Source: Deinococcus sp.
Lineage (GTDB): Bacteria > Deinococcota > Deinococci > JACQHA01
NCBI GenBank assembly: GCA_016199255.1
Contig: JACQHA010000139.1
Location: forward strand, 1 to 15,309
Reading direction: 5' to 3'
Length of the DNA: 15,309 nt
The notes beneath the pieces are model-generated. The model was given only the letters and a program-made list of their open reading frames with translations. It was not told the DNA's origin and ran no database searches. Positions within the stretch are counted from its first letter, which is position 1; each line of letters begins with the position of its first letter. Positions 1 to 6,815 of this stretch are shown piece by piece. Position numbers and translations under genes: made by a program.

Positions 1-58
1 GATGTGCGGCTTCCCCGAGACCACTTCCCTGGAGTTCCCGGGGCTGCACCCGGTGTAA
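1..58 (+). CDS. lysY: LysY, [LysW]-aminoadipate-semialdehyde/ArgC-type reductase, C-terminal end only
   Basis: Only the last 18 codons and the stop (TAA 56-58) are inside the window; the gene enters from the left edge. The tail reads CGFPETTSLEFPGLHPV, closely resembling the C-terminal signature I know for LysY/ArgC N-acyl-gamma-aminoacyl-phosphate reductases (GFPETTGL.FPGLHP). LysY reduces the LysW-bound aminoadipyl phosphate made by LysZ. The stop lies 2 nt before the ATG of lysZ, so the pair is almost certainly one transcript, and the order reductase then kinase supports the call. With so few residues, a separate ArgC cannot be excluded from this piece alone. Confidence 0.72.
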   Translation, partial: MCGFPETTSLEFPGLHPV

Positions 59-60
59 AC

Positions 61-864
61 ATGCTGGTAGTGAAGATTGGTGGTGGCGAAAGCATCAACC
101 TGGAGGCCTGCTGCGCCGACGCCGCCGAGCTGGTCAAAGCCCGACAGCGCTTGGTTTTAGTGCATGGCGGCAGCCATCAGACCAATGTGCTCTCGCAAGC
201 GTTGGGCCACCCGGCGCGCTTCGCCACTTCAGTCTCCGGCTACCAGAGCCGCTACACTGACCGGCGCACTCTGGAGATCTTCTGCATGGCCTATGCCGGC
301 CAGGTGAATAAGCGGGTGGTGGAACTCTTGCAGGCGCGGGGGGTGAACGCCCTGGGGCTCTCGGGCGCCGATGGGCGGCTGTGGGAGGGGGAGCGCAAAG
401 CGGCTATCAGGATTATTGAAGACGGCAAGAAGAAGATCCTGCGCGATGACTACACTGGCCGGGTGGAGCGAGTGAACAGCGCCCTGCTAGAGCTGCTCCT
501 GGGCGCTGGCTACTTGCCGGTGCTCTGCCCGCCGGCAATCAGCTATCAAGGCGAGTTAATCAACGTCGACGGCGACCGGGCGGCAGCAGCTACTGCCGCA
601 GCGCTCAAGGCAGAGGCGCTTATTTTGCTCACCGGCGCTCCTGGGTTGCTGCGAGAGTTCCCTGACGAGTCCACGCTGATCCCCCACATTCCCGCCCGGC
701 AGGTGGAGGAGTTCATGCCGTTCGCCCAGGGGCGCATGAAGAAGAAGGTGATGGGCGCCAGCGAAGCCCTGGCCGGCGGCGTGCGCCAGGTGATCTTTGC
801 CGATGGCCGCATTGAGCGCCCCATCTCCCGCGCCCTGGAGGGCGCCGGCACCATCATCAGCTAA
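61..864 (+). CDS. lysZ: LysZ, [LysW]-aminoadipate kinase (amino acid kinase family)
   Basis: A 267-aa cytoplasmic amino acid kinase that phosphorylates the side-chain carboxylate of alpha-aminoadipate carried on LysW, an early step of LysW-dependent lysine synthesis; some relatives also act on glutamate for arginine. Visible motifs: MLVVKIGGGE with Lys5 and the glycine loop (1-10), LVHGGSHQTN (33-42), SGYQSRYTDRRTLE (59-72), INVDGDRAAA (167-176), GRMKKKV (224-230) and a C-terminal ALEGAGTII. The SGY.SRYTD segment is typical of the LysZ/archaeal-type group rather than ordinary ArgB. The ATG at 61 is preferred over the in-frame GTG at 4 because it gives the canonical N-terminus and leaves the lysY tail intact. 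The 3' end overlaps the convergent EEP gene by 8 bp. Lysine-only or lysine-plus-arginine use cannot be read with certainty. Confidence 0.9.
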   Translation: MLVVKIGGGESINLEACCADAAELVKARQRLVLVHGGSHQTNVLSQALGHPARFATSVSGYQSRYTDRRTLEIFCMAYAGQVNKRVVELLQARGVNALGLSGADGRLWEGERKAAIRIIEDGKKKILRDDYTGRVERVNSALLELLLGAGYLPVLCPPAISYQGELINVDGDRAAAATAAALKAEALILLTGAPGLLREFPDESTLIPHIPARQVEEFMPFAQGRMKKKVMGASEALAGGVRQVIFADGRIERPISRALEGAGTIIS

Positions 865-2614
865 AGCGCAGCACCACCACCGGGGGGTCGTGGTCCGAAG
901 CCCGGGCGGCTACATCAGGATCTGCCTCCAGCACCGCTGGGAAACTAGCGTTGAAGTGCGCCACCCACGCCTGGCGGACAAAGGGGTGCAGGGCAGTGTT
1001 CACCAGGATGTGATCCAGCACTTCGGCATTGCCCTCAAAGATATAGGTGAAGCGCTCGCTGGACGGCACCTGGAACATGAGATTCTCCAGGCCTGCCGCC
1101 TCCAGCACCTGGAGCGAACGGGAAAACTCGAAGTCGTTCAGGTCCCCGGCTACTAGTAGCAGCAGCCCAGGGTCCTGGGCTTCGAGCAGGCGCACCAGCT
1201 CGCTCAAATACGCCACCTGCGCCAGGCGGGTCTGCTCCGTGAACAGCACCGGCGGCTGCACCATGCCAAACAGGGGATCGTCGCCGGCAGACCCAGGAGC
1301 AATAGGCTCTTGGGTGGTGCGGTCCAAAAGGCCAAACTGGGGGCCACCCTTGGACTTCAGGTGGTTGCCAATAATGGTCAGCTCCCGCTCCCCCAAGCGG
1401 AAGCGGCCAATCAGGGGCTCCCGCCCCGGCTCAAACGGGCCGGTGCCAGTGAAAGCGCCCGCCGGGTCCGGCAGCAGCGCCGTGGCCAGCCTGGCGTCCA
1501 ACAGCTCCACCCGCTCGGCGCGGTAGAGGAACCCTACCTCGATGCTGCGCTGGTCGCTTGAGCCAAGCGAGCGGGCGGCATAGCGCAGGCCGCGCGGCGC
1601 CTGGAGGGCACGATTGAGCGCCCCTGCCAGCAGGCTGAGCACTGCCTGGTTCTCCACCTCTTGGACTACCACAATGTCTGGAGCGCCTAGCTGGCCCAAG
1701 ATGGCCAGGGTGAGTTTGCCTAGCTTCAGTGCCAGCTCAGCCGGGGTAGGCACGTCGTCAGAGCGCTCCCGGTCGTCCACGGTGTCGAACAGGTTCTCGA
1801 CATTGAACGAGGCTACGGTGAACCCCTGGCGCCTGGGGAGGGGCTGGCGCCGCCGGCTAGTAGCCGGCACCACCTCTGGCGGGAGCTGGGGCTGGATCTT
1901 ATAGTTGCTGAAGGTGTAGTCCAGGGCACCCACTAGCCAGGGAACTCTGGCCCCCACTGCTAATTGGCGCAGGGCAATACTGTCGTTATCGTCCACTGAG
2001 ATACGCTCCGGGTTGAAGTCGCTAGCCCTGAGGCGCAGGTGGCCCGAGGGGGTGAGGGCTCGGGCGTCACCTGGGGCCACTACCACAAATTCCCCGAAGA
2101 AATTGGTCGGGCCCACCACCCGGGCATCAGGCACTGCCACCAGCATCCCTTCCAGCCGCTCGAAGAAGGCGATGCCGTCCGGGTCAATGACCTGGTCTGG
2201 CAGGTCGCGCAGCACTACCGGCGCTGGCAGGGGACGCATTCCCAGCACCTGCACGTCCGCCGACCGGGCATTGATCTGGGTGAGCGGCAGGTCCCGGGGC
2301 CTGGTGGGGGCTCTAGACTCCACCACCCGGCCGGACACCAGCACCTCACTACCCAGTCTGAGGAAGGGGGGGCGGTTCAGGAACACAAAAATGCCATCAG
2401 AGGTAGCAGGGTCGCCGTCGGGGATTACCTCCTGCATGAAGAAGCCTGTGCCCCGCACCAGCGTCACCACGCCCCGCACCCCGCTCACTGTCTGGTCTAC
2501 TAAAGGCGACACCTGGCCACTGCCCTGGATCTGGGCAATGGTGACCGGCTCGGCCTGGCCCAGTGCCAGGGGCAGCAAGCTGAGTACCAGGAGCCAGAGG
2601 CGCACAGTGCACAT
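857..2614 (-). CDS. Secreted OB-fold plus endonuclease/exonuclease/phosphatase-domain protein
   Basis: A 585-aa exported protein, probably a nuclease or phosphoesterase. It starts with a signal peptide (MCTVRLWLLVLSLLPLALGQ), followed by about 220 residues resembling the OB-fold regions of YhcR-type extracellular nucleases (AQIQGSGQVSPLVDQTV, then GTGFFMQEV near 55-62). The C-terminal EEP domain runs from about 265 to the end with the full metal and catalytic set: SFNVENLFD (269-277), VVQEVEN (316-322), GNHLKSKGG (416-424), GDLNDFEFS (490-498) and SDHDPPVVV (573-581). The ATG at 2614 is chosen because the signal peptide begins there and AGAAGG (complement of 2628-2633) lies about 12 nt upstream; in-frame ATGs at 2626 and 2641 would add a charged extension. 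It begins 23 nt after the MR/MLE stump and may be read through from the sugar operon. Substrate unknown: extracellular DNA, RNA or phosphoesters. Confidence 0.85.
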   Translation of the reverse strand: MCTVRLWLLVLSLLPLALGQAEPVTIAQIQGSGQVSPLVDQTVSGVRGVVTLVRGTGFFMQEVIPDGDPATSDGIFVFLNRPPFLRLGSEVLVSGRVVESRAPTRPRDLPLTQINARSADVQVLGMRPLPAPVVLRDLPDQVIDPDGIAFFERLEGMLVAVPDARVVGPTNFFGEFVVVAPGDARALTPSGHLRLRASDFNPERISVDDNDSIALRQLAVGARVPWLVGALDYTFSNYKIQPQLPPEVVPATSRRRQPLPRRQGFTVASFNVENLFDTVDDRERSDDVPTPAELALKLGKLTLAILGQLGAPDIVVVQEVENQAVLSLLAGALNRALQAPRGLRYAARSLGSSDQRSIEVGFLYRAERVELLDARLATALLPDPAGAFTGTGPFEPGREPLIGRFRLGERELTIIGNHLKSKGGPQFGLLDRTTQEPIAPGSAGDDPLFGMVQPPVLFTEQTRLAQVAYLSELVRLLEAQDPGLLLLVAGDLNDFEFSRSLQVLEAAGLENLMFQVPSSERFTYIFEGNAEVLDHILVNTALHPFVRQAWVAHFNASFPAVLEADPDVAARASDHDPPVVVLRFS

Positions 2615-2637
2615 TGCAGAGACCATCCTTCTATGGA

Positions 2638-2799
2638 TCACATGGCCGCCCCCAAGGTCTCACCCAGGCCGGTAATGCCTTCGTCGGTCTCCACAACGAC
2701 AATGTTGCGGGTAAACCCGGCGCGCACTCCCCAGGCCCAGCGGATAGGGGCGGCGAAGGGCAGGTTCACGGCGGTGACGGTCACTTTGCTGATCTTCAT
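2638..2799 (-). pseudogene. Truncated mandelate racemase/muconate lactonizing enzyme (enolase superfamily) N-terminus
   Basis: A 53-codon ORF begins 2 nt after the stop of the upstream permease gene. Its start, MKISKVTVTAVNLPFAAPIR, followed by W.WG, RAGFTRNIVVVE and TDEGITGLGET, is the beginning of the capping domain of MR/MLE-family dehydratases and racemases, normally about 350-420 residues. The reading frame ends at GLGETLGAAM-stop, before the barrel and all catalytic Lys, Asp and Glu residues, so the product cannot be an active enzyme. The next 23 nt lead into the EEP gene, and no later MR/MLE barrel is visible in the window. The TRNIVVVETDEGI.GLGE stretch resembles glucarate-dehydratase-like members, hinting that the ancestral operon handled a sugar acid, but the piece is too short to assign a substrate. 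It is most simply a 3'-deletion remnant. Confidence 0.78.
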
Positions 2800-2801
2800 A
2801 G

Positions 2802-3644
2802 CTATTTCAGCGCGCCGGCAGTGAGGCCGGCAATGAACTGGCGGGACAGTACCACGTACAGGGCAATGACCGGTAGCGCCGCCAGAGTCAGGCCGACAAA
2901 CAGCACCGCCCACTCGGTACTATACTGGCCCATGAACACCGTCATGCCCTGGGGCAGGGTTTTGAGGCGATCGTCCTGGATGAACACTAGCGGGAAAAAG
3001 AAGTCATTCCACACCGGCACCAGATTGTAGATGCCCACAATCACCAGGGCTGGCCGCACCAGAGGCAGGATGACCCGAAAGAGAATCTGCGCCTCGCTGG
3101 CGCCGTCAATGCGGGCGGCATTATCTAAGTCGCGGGGCAGCGACCGGAAGAACCCGGTAAGAATAAACACCGCCGAAGGCAGGCCGCCGGCACCATAGAT
3201 GCAGACCAGGCCCAGATGGGAATTGATGAGCTGCAGCGCCTTGAGTTCAATAAAGAGCGGGATCACTGCCAGGCGCAGCGGGAGCATCAGGCCGCTAAGG
3301 AAGAACAGGTAGAGCAGCTCGTTGCCCCGGAACTCATAGCGCGCCAGGGCATAGGCTGCCATGGTACCCAGCGTTAGAATCACCAGCACTGAGCCAGTAG
3401 TGACCACCAGCGAGTTTCGGAGGTACAAGGGGAAGTTGGTGCCTTCCCAGACCCGGAGGAAGTTGTCCAGCTGGAACCTAGCCGGCAGGCCGAAGGGATT
3501 GCGGAAAATCTCCCTGGTGCTCTTAAAAGCTGACAAGCCCATGATCACCAGGGGATACAGCACCAGGACCGTGTTGGCCAGCAATAGGAGCTGGACCAGG
3601 GTCGCCCAGGTCCAGCGCCCAATGGGAACCGCCACAGGCCTCAC
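2802..3644 (-). CDS. Carbohydrate ABC transporter permease, MalG type (CUT1)
   Basis: A 280-aa inner-membrane permease of the binding-protein-dependent sugar importer family. Six hydrophobic segments are visible, with the first at about 13-36 and the last at about 247-267. The cytoplasmic EAA loop that docks the ATPase is NAARIDGASEAQILFRVILP (175-194), and the short polar tail after the last helix (SRQFIAGLTAGALK) is typical of MalG-like subunits. The start is a GTG (complement of 3642-3644) overlapping the TGA of the MalF-like gene as GTGA, with a purine-rich GAGGTGGAG upstream, so the two permeases are translationally coupled. It is the third gene of the operon that starts with the binding protein at 5872. 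No ATP-binding subunit follows; a shared MsmX/MsmK-like ATPase from elsewhere is the likely partner. The sugar cannot be assigned from sequence. Confidence 0.93.
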   Translation of the reverse strand: MRPVAVPIGRWTWATLVQLLLLANTVLVLYPLVIMGLSAFKSTREIFRNPFGLPARFQLDNFLRVWEGTNFPLYLRNSLVVTTGSVLVILTLGTMAAYALARYEFRGNELLYLFFLSGLMLPLRLAVIPLFIELKALQLINSHLGLVCIYGAGGLPSAVFILTGFFRSLPRDLDNAARIDGASEAQILFRVILPLVRPALVIVGIYNLVPVWNDFFFPLVFIQDDRLKTLPQGMTVFMGQYSTEWAVLFVGLTLAALPVIALYVVLSRQFIAGLTAGALK

Positions 3645-4609
3645 GCCAGCTCCACCTCGCGCCGGCGCAGGATTCTGGTCCAGACAATAGAGACGGTCAG
3701 GATAACGCTGAACATCAGCACCGCCAGGGCACTGCCCAGGCCAAATTCCTGCAGCCCGGCGCTAATCTCGCCAAAGGCAGTGCGATAGAAATAGAGCCCT
3801 AGGACATCAGTGGAGCGGTTAGGCGGGCCATCTACCCCAGCCATCACATAGGGCAGTTCGAACCAGTTGAAGGATCCGATGAAGGTGAGGATGACGATAA
3901 TAGTCACCGCTGGGGCAAGCAGCGGCCAGGTCACGTGCCGCACTACCTGCCACTCGTTGGCGCCGTCTAGGCGCGCCGCCTCGAAATACTCTTCGGGAAT
4001 GGCGCGGATGCCGGCTAAAAACACCATGGTGGGGAACCCCAGCCAGCGCCAGGCATTGACGAGGATCAGCGCTAGTAGCGCGGTTTCCGCCTGTCCCAGC
4101 CAGGGCTGCGCCAGCGCCCCTAGGCCCGCCACCCTTAAGAGCTTGTTGACTATGCCAAAGATCGGGTTGAGGAAAAGCTTCCACTGGAACCCCACAATCA
4201 CCAGCGACAGCGTCACTGGCAAGAAGAACACCGCCTGGTAGAAGCGGGTGCCCCTCGGGTTCCTGGCCAGCAGGATAGCTAAAAGCAGCGCCAGGCCATC
4301 TTGGATGATCAGCAGGATCACGAAGACTATCACGTTGTGCCAGAAGGCGTTAATGGTCCAGCCCTGGAACGGCTGCTGGCCCAAGAGGCGCTGGAAGTTA
4401 GCCAGGCCCACGAAAGTGGTACGCCTCACCCCCACCCAGCCATAAAAGCTGTACACCAGCGCCGAGGCAATAGGGTAAGCCACAAACACGGTAAAGAACA
4501 GCGCCGGCGGCACCAGCAGCATCGCCAGCCACAGGGCCCGATTGCCCCGCCGGCTGAGGCGGAAACCACCTGCAGCCGGCGGGGCAAGCACCGGGAGGTG
4601 CCGCACCAT
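3641..4609 (-). CDS. Carbohydrate ABC transporter permease, MalF type (CUT1)
   Basis: A 322-aa permease partner of the MalG-like protein. After an Arg-rich cytoplasmic N-terminus (about 1-25), membrane segments are visible near 26-57, 92-115, 126-148, 175-200, 233-255 and 290-311. The EAA signature is EAARLDGANEWQVVRHVTWP (210-229). Together the two permeases form the translocation channel that receives sugar from the binding protein at 4613-5872. The ATG lies 3 nt after the binding-protein TAA; no strong ribosome binding site is visible there, so translation probably relies on coupling. The 3' end overlaps the next gene by 4 nt. The family call is secure; proximity to nanE suggests amino-sugar uptake, and the MR/MLE stump downstream suggests sugar acids, but neither is proof. 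Confidence 0.93.
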   Translation of the reverse strand: MVRHLPVLAPPAAGGFRLSRRGNRALWLAMLLVPPALFFTVFVAYPIASALVYSFYGWVGVRRTTFVGLANFQRLLGQQPFQGWTINAFWHNVIVFVILLIIQDGLALLLAILLARNPRGTRFYQAVFFLPVTLSLVIVGFQWKLFLNPIFGIVNKLLRVAGLGALAQPWLGQAETALLALILVNAWRWLGFPTMVFLAGIRAIPEEYFEAARLDGANEWQVVRHVTWPLLAPAVTIIVILTFIGSFNWFELPYVMAGVDGPPNRSTDVLGLYFYRTAFGEISAGLQEFGLGSALAVLMFSVILTVSIVWTRILRRREVELA

Positions 4610-4612
4610 CTA

Positions 4613-5872
4613 TTAGCGATTCTGGAAAGGCTGGTAATAGGTGGCGATGCCCTCCGTCACGCGCCGGCCCACCTCCTCTGGGGTAATGTTGCCGGCCAGC
4701 ATCTCCGGCAGCGCCTGCTGCACCAGCGTGGAGCCAGTGGGATTCTCGTAGCGGAAACCTACCAGAAACACATAGGGCGTGGCGTTGCGGTTGAACTCTG
4801 CCACCTCCTGGAGCAGCGGATCAGTGGGCACCACGCCAGCAATCGGGGAGATGTTCGCCAAAAGATCAGTGAGCTGCTGGCCGAACTCAGGACTAGCCAG
4901 GAAGCGGACGAACTCCACTGCCTCTGCCTGGTGGGGAGTGGCGGCATTGACCGCATAGCCACCGTCTAGGAAAGAGGACGCCAGGTGGGGCTGGCCAGCC
5001 TCCAGCACTGGGCCGGGGAAGATGTCAAAAGTCAAGTCGGGGTTCTGCCGCCGGAAGTTGGCGATCTCCCATGAGCCGCCGGCGAACATAGCCGCCAGCT
5101 CATTGACAAACAGCGACTGGGCAGTGGTGTAATCCACCCCCAGGAAGTCTGGAGCCAAATAGGGCCGCAGCTCCAAAAGCCGCGCCAAAGCGCCAGTGAA
5201 CCGGGGATCTTCAAAGGTGGTCTCCCCAGCCACCACCTGGTTGAAGAAATCGGCACCATAGAAGTTGGGAGCAAAGACTCCCATCAACACCTCGTTCATG
5301 AAGGCAGTGGCGGCGCCGTTGGCCAGAGGTATGGAACCATTGGCCTTTAAAGCCTGGCAGGTGGCCAGGAACTGGTCCCAGGTCTCAGGCGGTGTCAGGC
5401 CCAGTTGGTTGAAGATAGCCGTGTTGTAGTAGATCACCAGCGTCTGTGAGGCGAAGGGCACAGCGTACACCCGCCCATCAGCGCGCAACCGCTCGCCATT
5501 TAGTGCCAGCTCGCTGAAGTTGGCCAGCTCTGACACCTTGTCGTCTAGGGGTAGCAGGAACCCCGGGGCGGCAAAGGCCTCGAAGGCGCCGTAGGCACGC
5601 ACGTGGGCTATGTCTGGGCCCTGGCCGGCGGCAAAGGCGGTAGAGAGCACCGTGGCGTAGGTGCTGCTCTCAAAAGGCATGAACTCAATGTCTACGCCTG
5701 GGTGAGTGGCTTCGTAGCCAGCAATGATCTGGTCGTACGCCCACTTGTCCTCAATGCGCCAGCTCCAGAAGGTAAGCCGGACCGGTTCACTCTGGGCCAG
5801 CGAGAAGCCAAAGAACAGTGCCCCCAATAAGACGGCACCTAGGATGCGGATAGTTAACGAATATCGTTTCAT
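4613..5872 (-). CDS. Extracellular sugar-binding protein of an ABC importer (SBP family 1)
   Basis: A 419-aa solute-binding protein, first gene of the transporter operon. It has an export signal (MKRYSLTIRILGAVLLGAL then FFGFSLAQ) with a likely SLA-Q cleavage near residue 26 and no lipobox Cys, so the mature form is a soluble periplasmic protein or is held by an uncleaved signal; this fits a diderm-like envelope better than a lipoprotein-anchored one. The mature start LTFWSWRIEDKWAYDQIIAG, FPG/DIAH segments, and YAVPFASQTLVIYYN near 150 are typical of CUT1 binding proteins. The ATG at 5872 is preferred to an ATG 75 nt upstream because AAGGAGG lies about 9 nt before it and the signal peptide begins there. 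A TTGACA promoter lies at 5956-5985. Ligand unknown. Confidence 0.92.
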   Translation of the reverse strand: MKRYSLTIRILGAVLLGALFFGFSLAQSEPVRLTFWSWRIEDKWAYDQIIAGYEATHPGVDIEFMPFESSTYATVLSTAFAAGQGPDIAHVRAYGAFEAFAAPGFLLPLDDKVSELANFSELALNGERLRADGRVYAVPFASQTLVIYYNTAIFNQLGLTPPETWDQFLATCQALKANGSIPLANGAATAFMNEVLMGVFAPNFYGADFFNQVVAGETTFEDPRFTGALARLLELRPYLAPDFLGVDYTTAQSLFVNELAAMFAGGSWEIANFRRQNPDLTFDIFPGPVLEAGQPHLASSFLDGGYAVNAATPHQAEAVEFVRFLASPEFGQQLTDLLANISPIAGVVPTDPLLQEVAEFNRNATPYVFLVGFRYENPTGSTLVQQALPEMLAGNITPEEVGRRVTEGIATYYQPFQNR

Positions 5873-5950
5873 ATGAGTCTCCCTCCTTTGGATGGTTAGG
5901 CAGCAGACAGGATCTGCCACACCTGCCCTGGAAGAGTGCCGTAGCAATCA

Positions 5951-5970
5951 GGCCGAGTGTACTATCGGCC
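5951..5970. promoter_or_regulatory. Operator-like inverted repeat in the divergent binding-protein/nanE spacer
   Basis: GGCCGA (5951-5956) and TCGGCC (5965-5970) are perfect inverted arms with an 8-nt centre, GTGTACTA. The repeat overlaps the -10 and the spacer of the predicted ABC promoter. On the plus strand it surrounds TGTACTAT, an extended-10-like string that could serve nanE. A repressor bound here would control both arms of the locus. No regulator gene is encoded within the window. Confidence 0.45.
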
Positions 5971-5985
5971 GCGCCAACCTGTCAA
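5956..5985 (-). promoter_or_regulatory. Predicted sigma70-type promoter of the ABC operon
   Basis: Reading the minus strand, a perfect TTGACA (complement of 5980-5985) is followed after 18 nt by TACACT (complement of 5956-5961). This would start transcription near 5949, leaving a leader of about 75 nt before the binding-protein ATG at 5872. It is the best promoter-like match I found in the window and lies in the only divergent sugar-gene spacer. Not experimentally shown. Confidence 0.55.
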
Positions 5986-6012
5986 ACTGGCCATTGTGCT
6001 ACCCTGCTGGCT

Positions 6013-6702
6013 ATGGAGAGCGCCCTGACAAGGCTGCGTGCCGCCTGGAAGGACGGGCTGATCGTCTCCTGCCAGGCGCGGCCGGGTTGGGCACTGCATG
6101 GGCCAGGGCACATGGCAGCTATGGCTAAAGCTGCTATCGAAGGCGGTGCCGTAGGGCTGCGCATCGAGCTGGCAGACATTACAGCAGTGCGCCAGGTGAC
6201 TACCCTGCCCATTATTGGCCTCAGCAAGCGCCGCGACCTGAGCAGTGCAGTCTACATCACCCCTACCTTTGCTGACGCCCAGCAAATAGCCCAGGCTGGC
6301 GCCCAGGTTATTGCTATTGATGGCACCAGCCGGCCTCGCCCTGGGGGCGAGACTCTAGAGGAGCTGATCTGGCGCATCCACCAGGAATTGGGTCTCCCGG
6401 TCCTGGCAGACGTGGCCACAGTAAGTGAAGGCTGCCGCGCCGCAGAACTTGGCGCCGATCTGATAGCTTCCACTTTGGCAGGCTACACTGCCCAGCGCGC
6501 CACCACCACAGGACCAGACCTGGAGCTGGTCCGGGACCTGGTGCACGCCCTGGAGATCCCGGTGCTCGCTGAAGGCCGCATTCACACCCCAGAGCAGGCG
6601 CGCACCGCGCTGGACTGCGGCGCCCTGGCAGTGGTGGTAGGCGCCGCCATCACCAACCCCCGGTTCATCACCGAGCAGTTTGTGGCAGGCCTGCGCCGAT
6701 GA
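6013..6702 (+). CDS. nanE: N-acetylmannosamine-6-phosphate 2-epimerase NanE
   Basis: A 229-aa TIM-barrel epimerase converting N-acetylmannosamine-6-P to N-acetylglucosamine-6-P in sialic acid and ManNAc breakdown. Family landmarks appear in order: GLIVSCQARP (15-24), EGGAVGLR (43-50), LPIIGLSKR (65-73) with the catalytic-type Lys72, VYITPT (80-85), AIDGTSRPRPGGETLEELI (101-119), LADVATVSEG (131-140), STLAGYT (153-159), PVLAEGRIHTPEQA (183-196) with the predicted acid/base Glu187, and VVVGAAITNPRFIT (207-220). Length and order match the family with no gap. It is divergent from the ABC operon across a 140-bp spacer holding a shared operator-like repeat, so the two are probably co-regulated. The stop overlaps the ATG of a 38-codon ORF (ATGA). 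NanA lyase and NanK kinase are not in the window. Confidence 0.93.
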   Translation: MESALTRLRAAWKDGLIVSCQARPGWALHGPGHMAAMAKAAIEGGAVGLRIELADITAVRQVTTLPIIGLSKRRDLSSAVYITPTFADAQQIAQAGAQVIAIDGTSRPRPGGETLEELIWRIHQELGLPVLADVATVSEGCRAAELGADLIASTLAGYTAQRATTTGPDLELVRDLVHALEIPVLAEGRIHTPEQARTALDCGALAVVVGAAITNPRFITEQFVAGLRR

Positions 6703-6815
6703 GTACTGAGCACCTTGCGCCAGCCGGCACCTGGTACCGCCTAGAGAGCCAACCTAAGCCTCGCCAGGGAACATGGCCAGCAGGTTATCTCCCCGCACAG
6801 TCAGCTCCAGGGTAG
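6699..6815 (+). pseudogene. Short ORF coupled to nanE, possible truncated gene start
   Basis: ATG at 6699 overlaps the nanE TGA as ATGA, the arrangement of a translationally coupled downstream gene. The frame reads MSTEHLAPAGTWYRLESQPK and ends at TAG 6813-6815, giving 38 residues. From about codon 20 it runs antisense through the 3' end of the convergent NGDR-repeat gene, so only the first 17 or so codons can be ancestral. I do not recognise the family. It may be the surviving N-terminus of a lost operon gene, mirroring the MR/MLE stump on the other arm, or simply a chance ORF. Confidence 0.3.

Noticed and set aside
4..60. GTG at 4 as the lysZ start
   Set aside because: The first 19 codons are an alternative frame of the lysY tail, and the amino acid kinase fold starts at the ATG at 61.
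2013..2675. Long plus-strand ORFs opposite the EEP gene
   Set aside because: Ser/Thr/Arg-rich, no recognisable domain; typical antisense frames of a high-GC gene whose minus-strand protein has a complete catalytic set.
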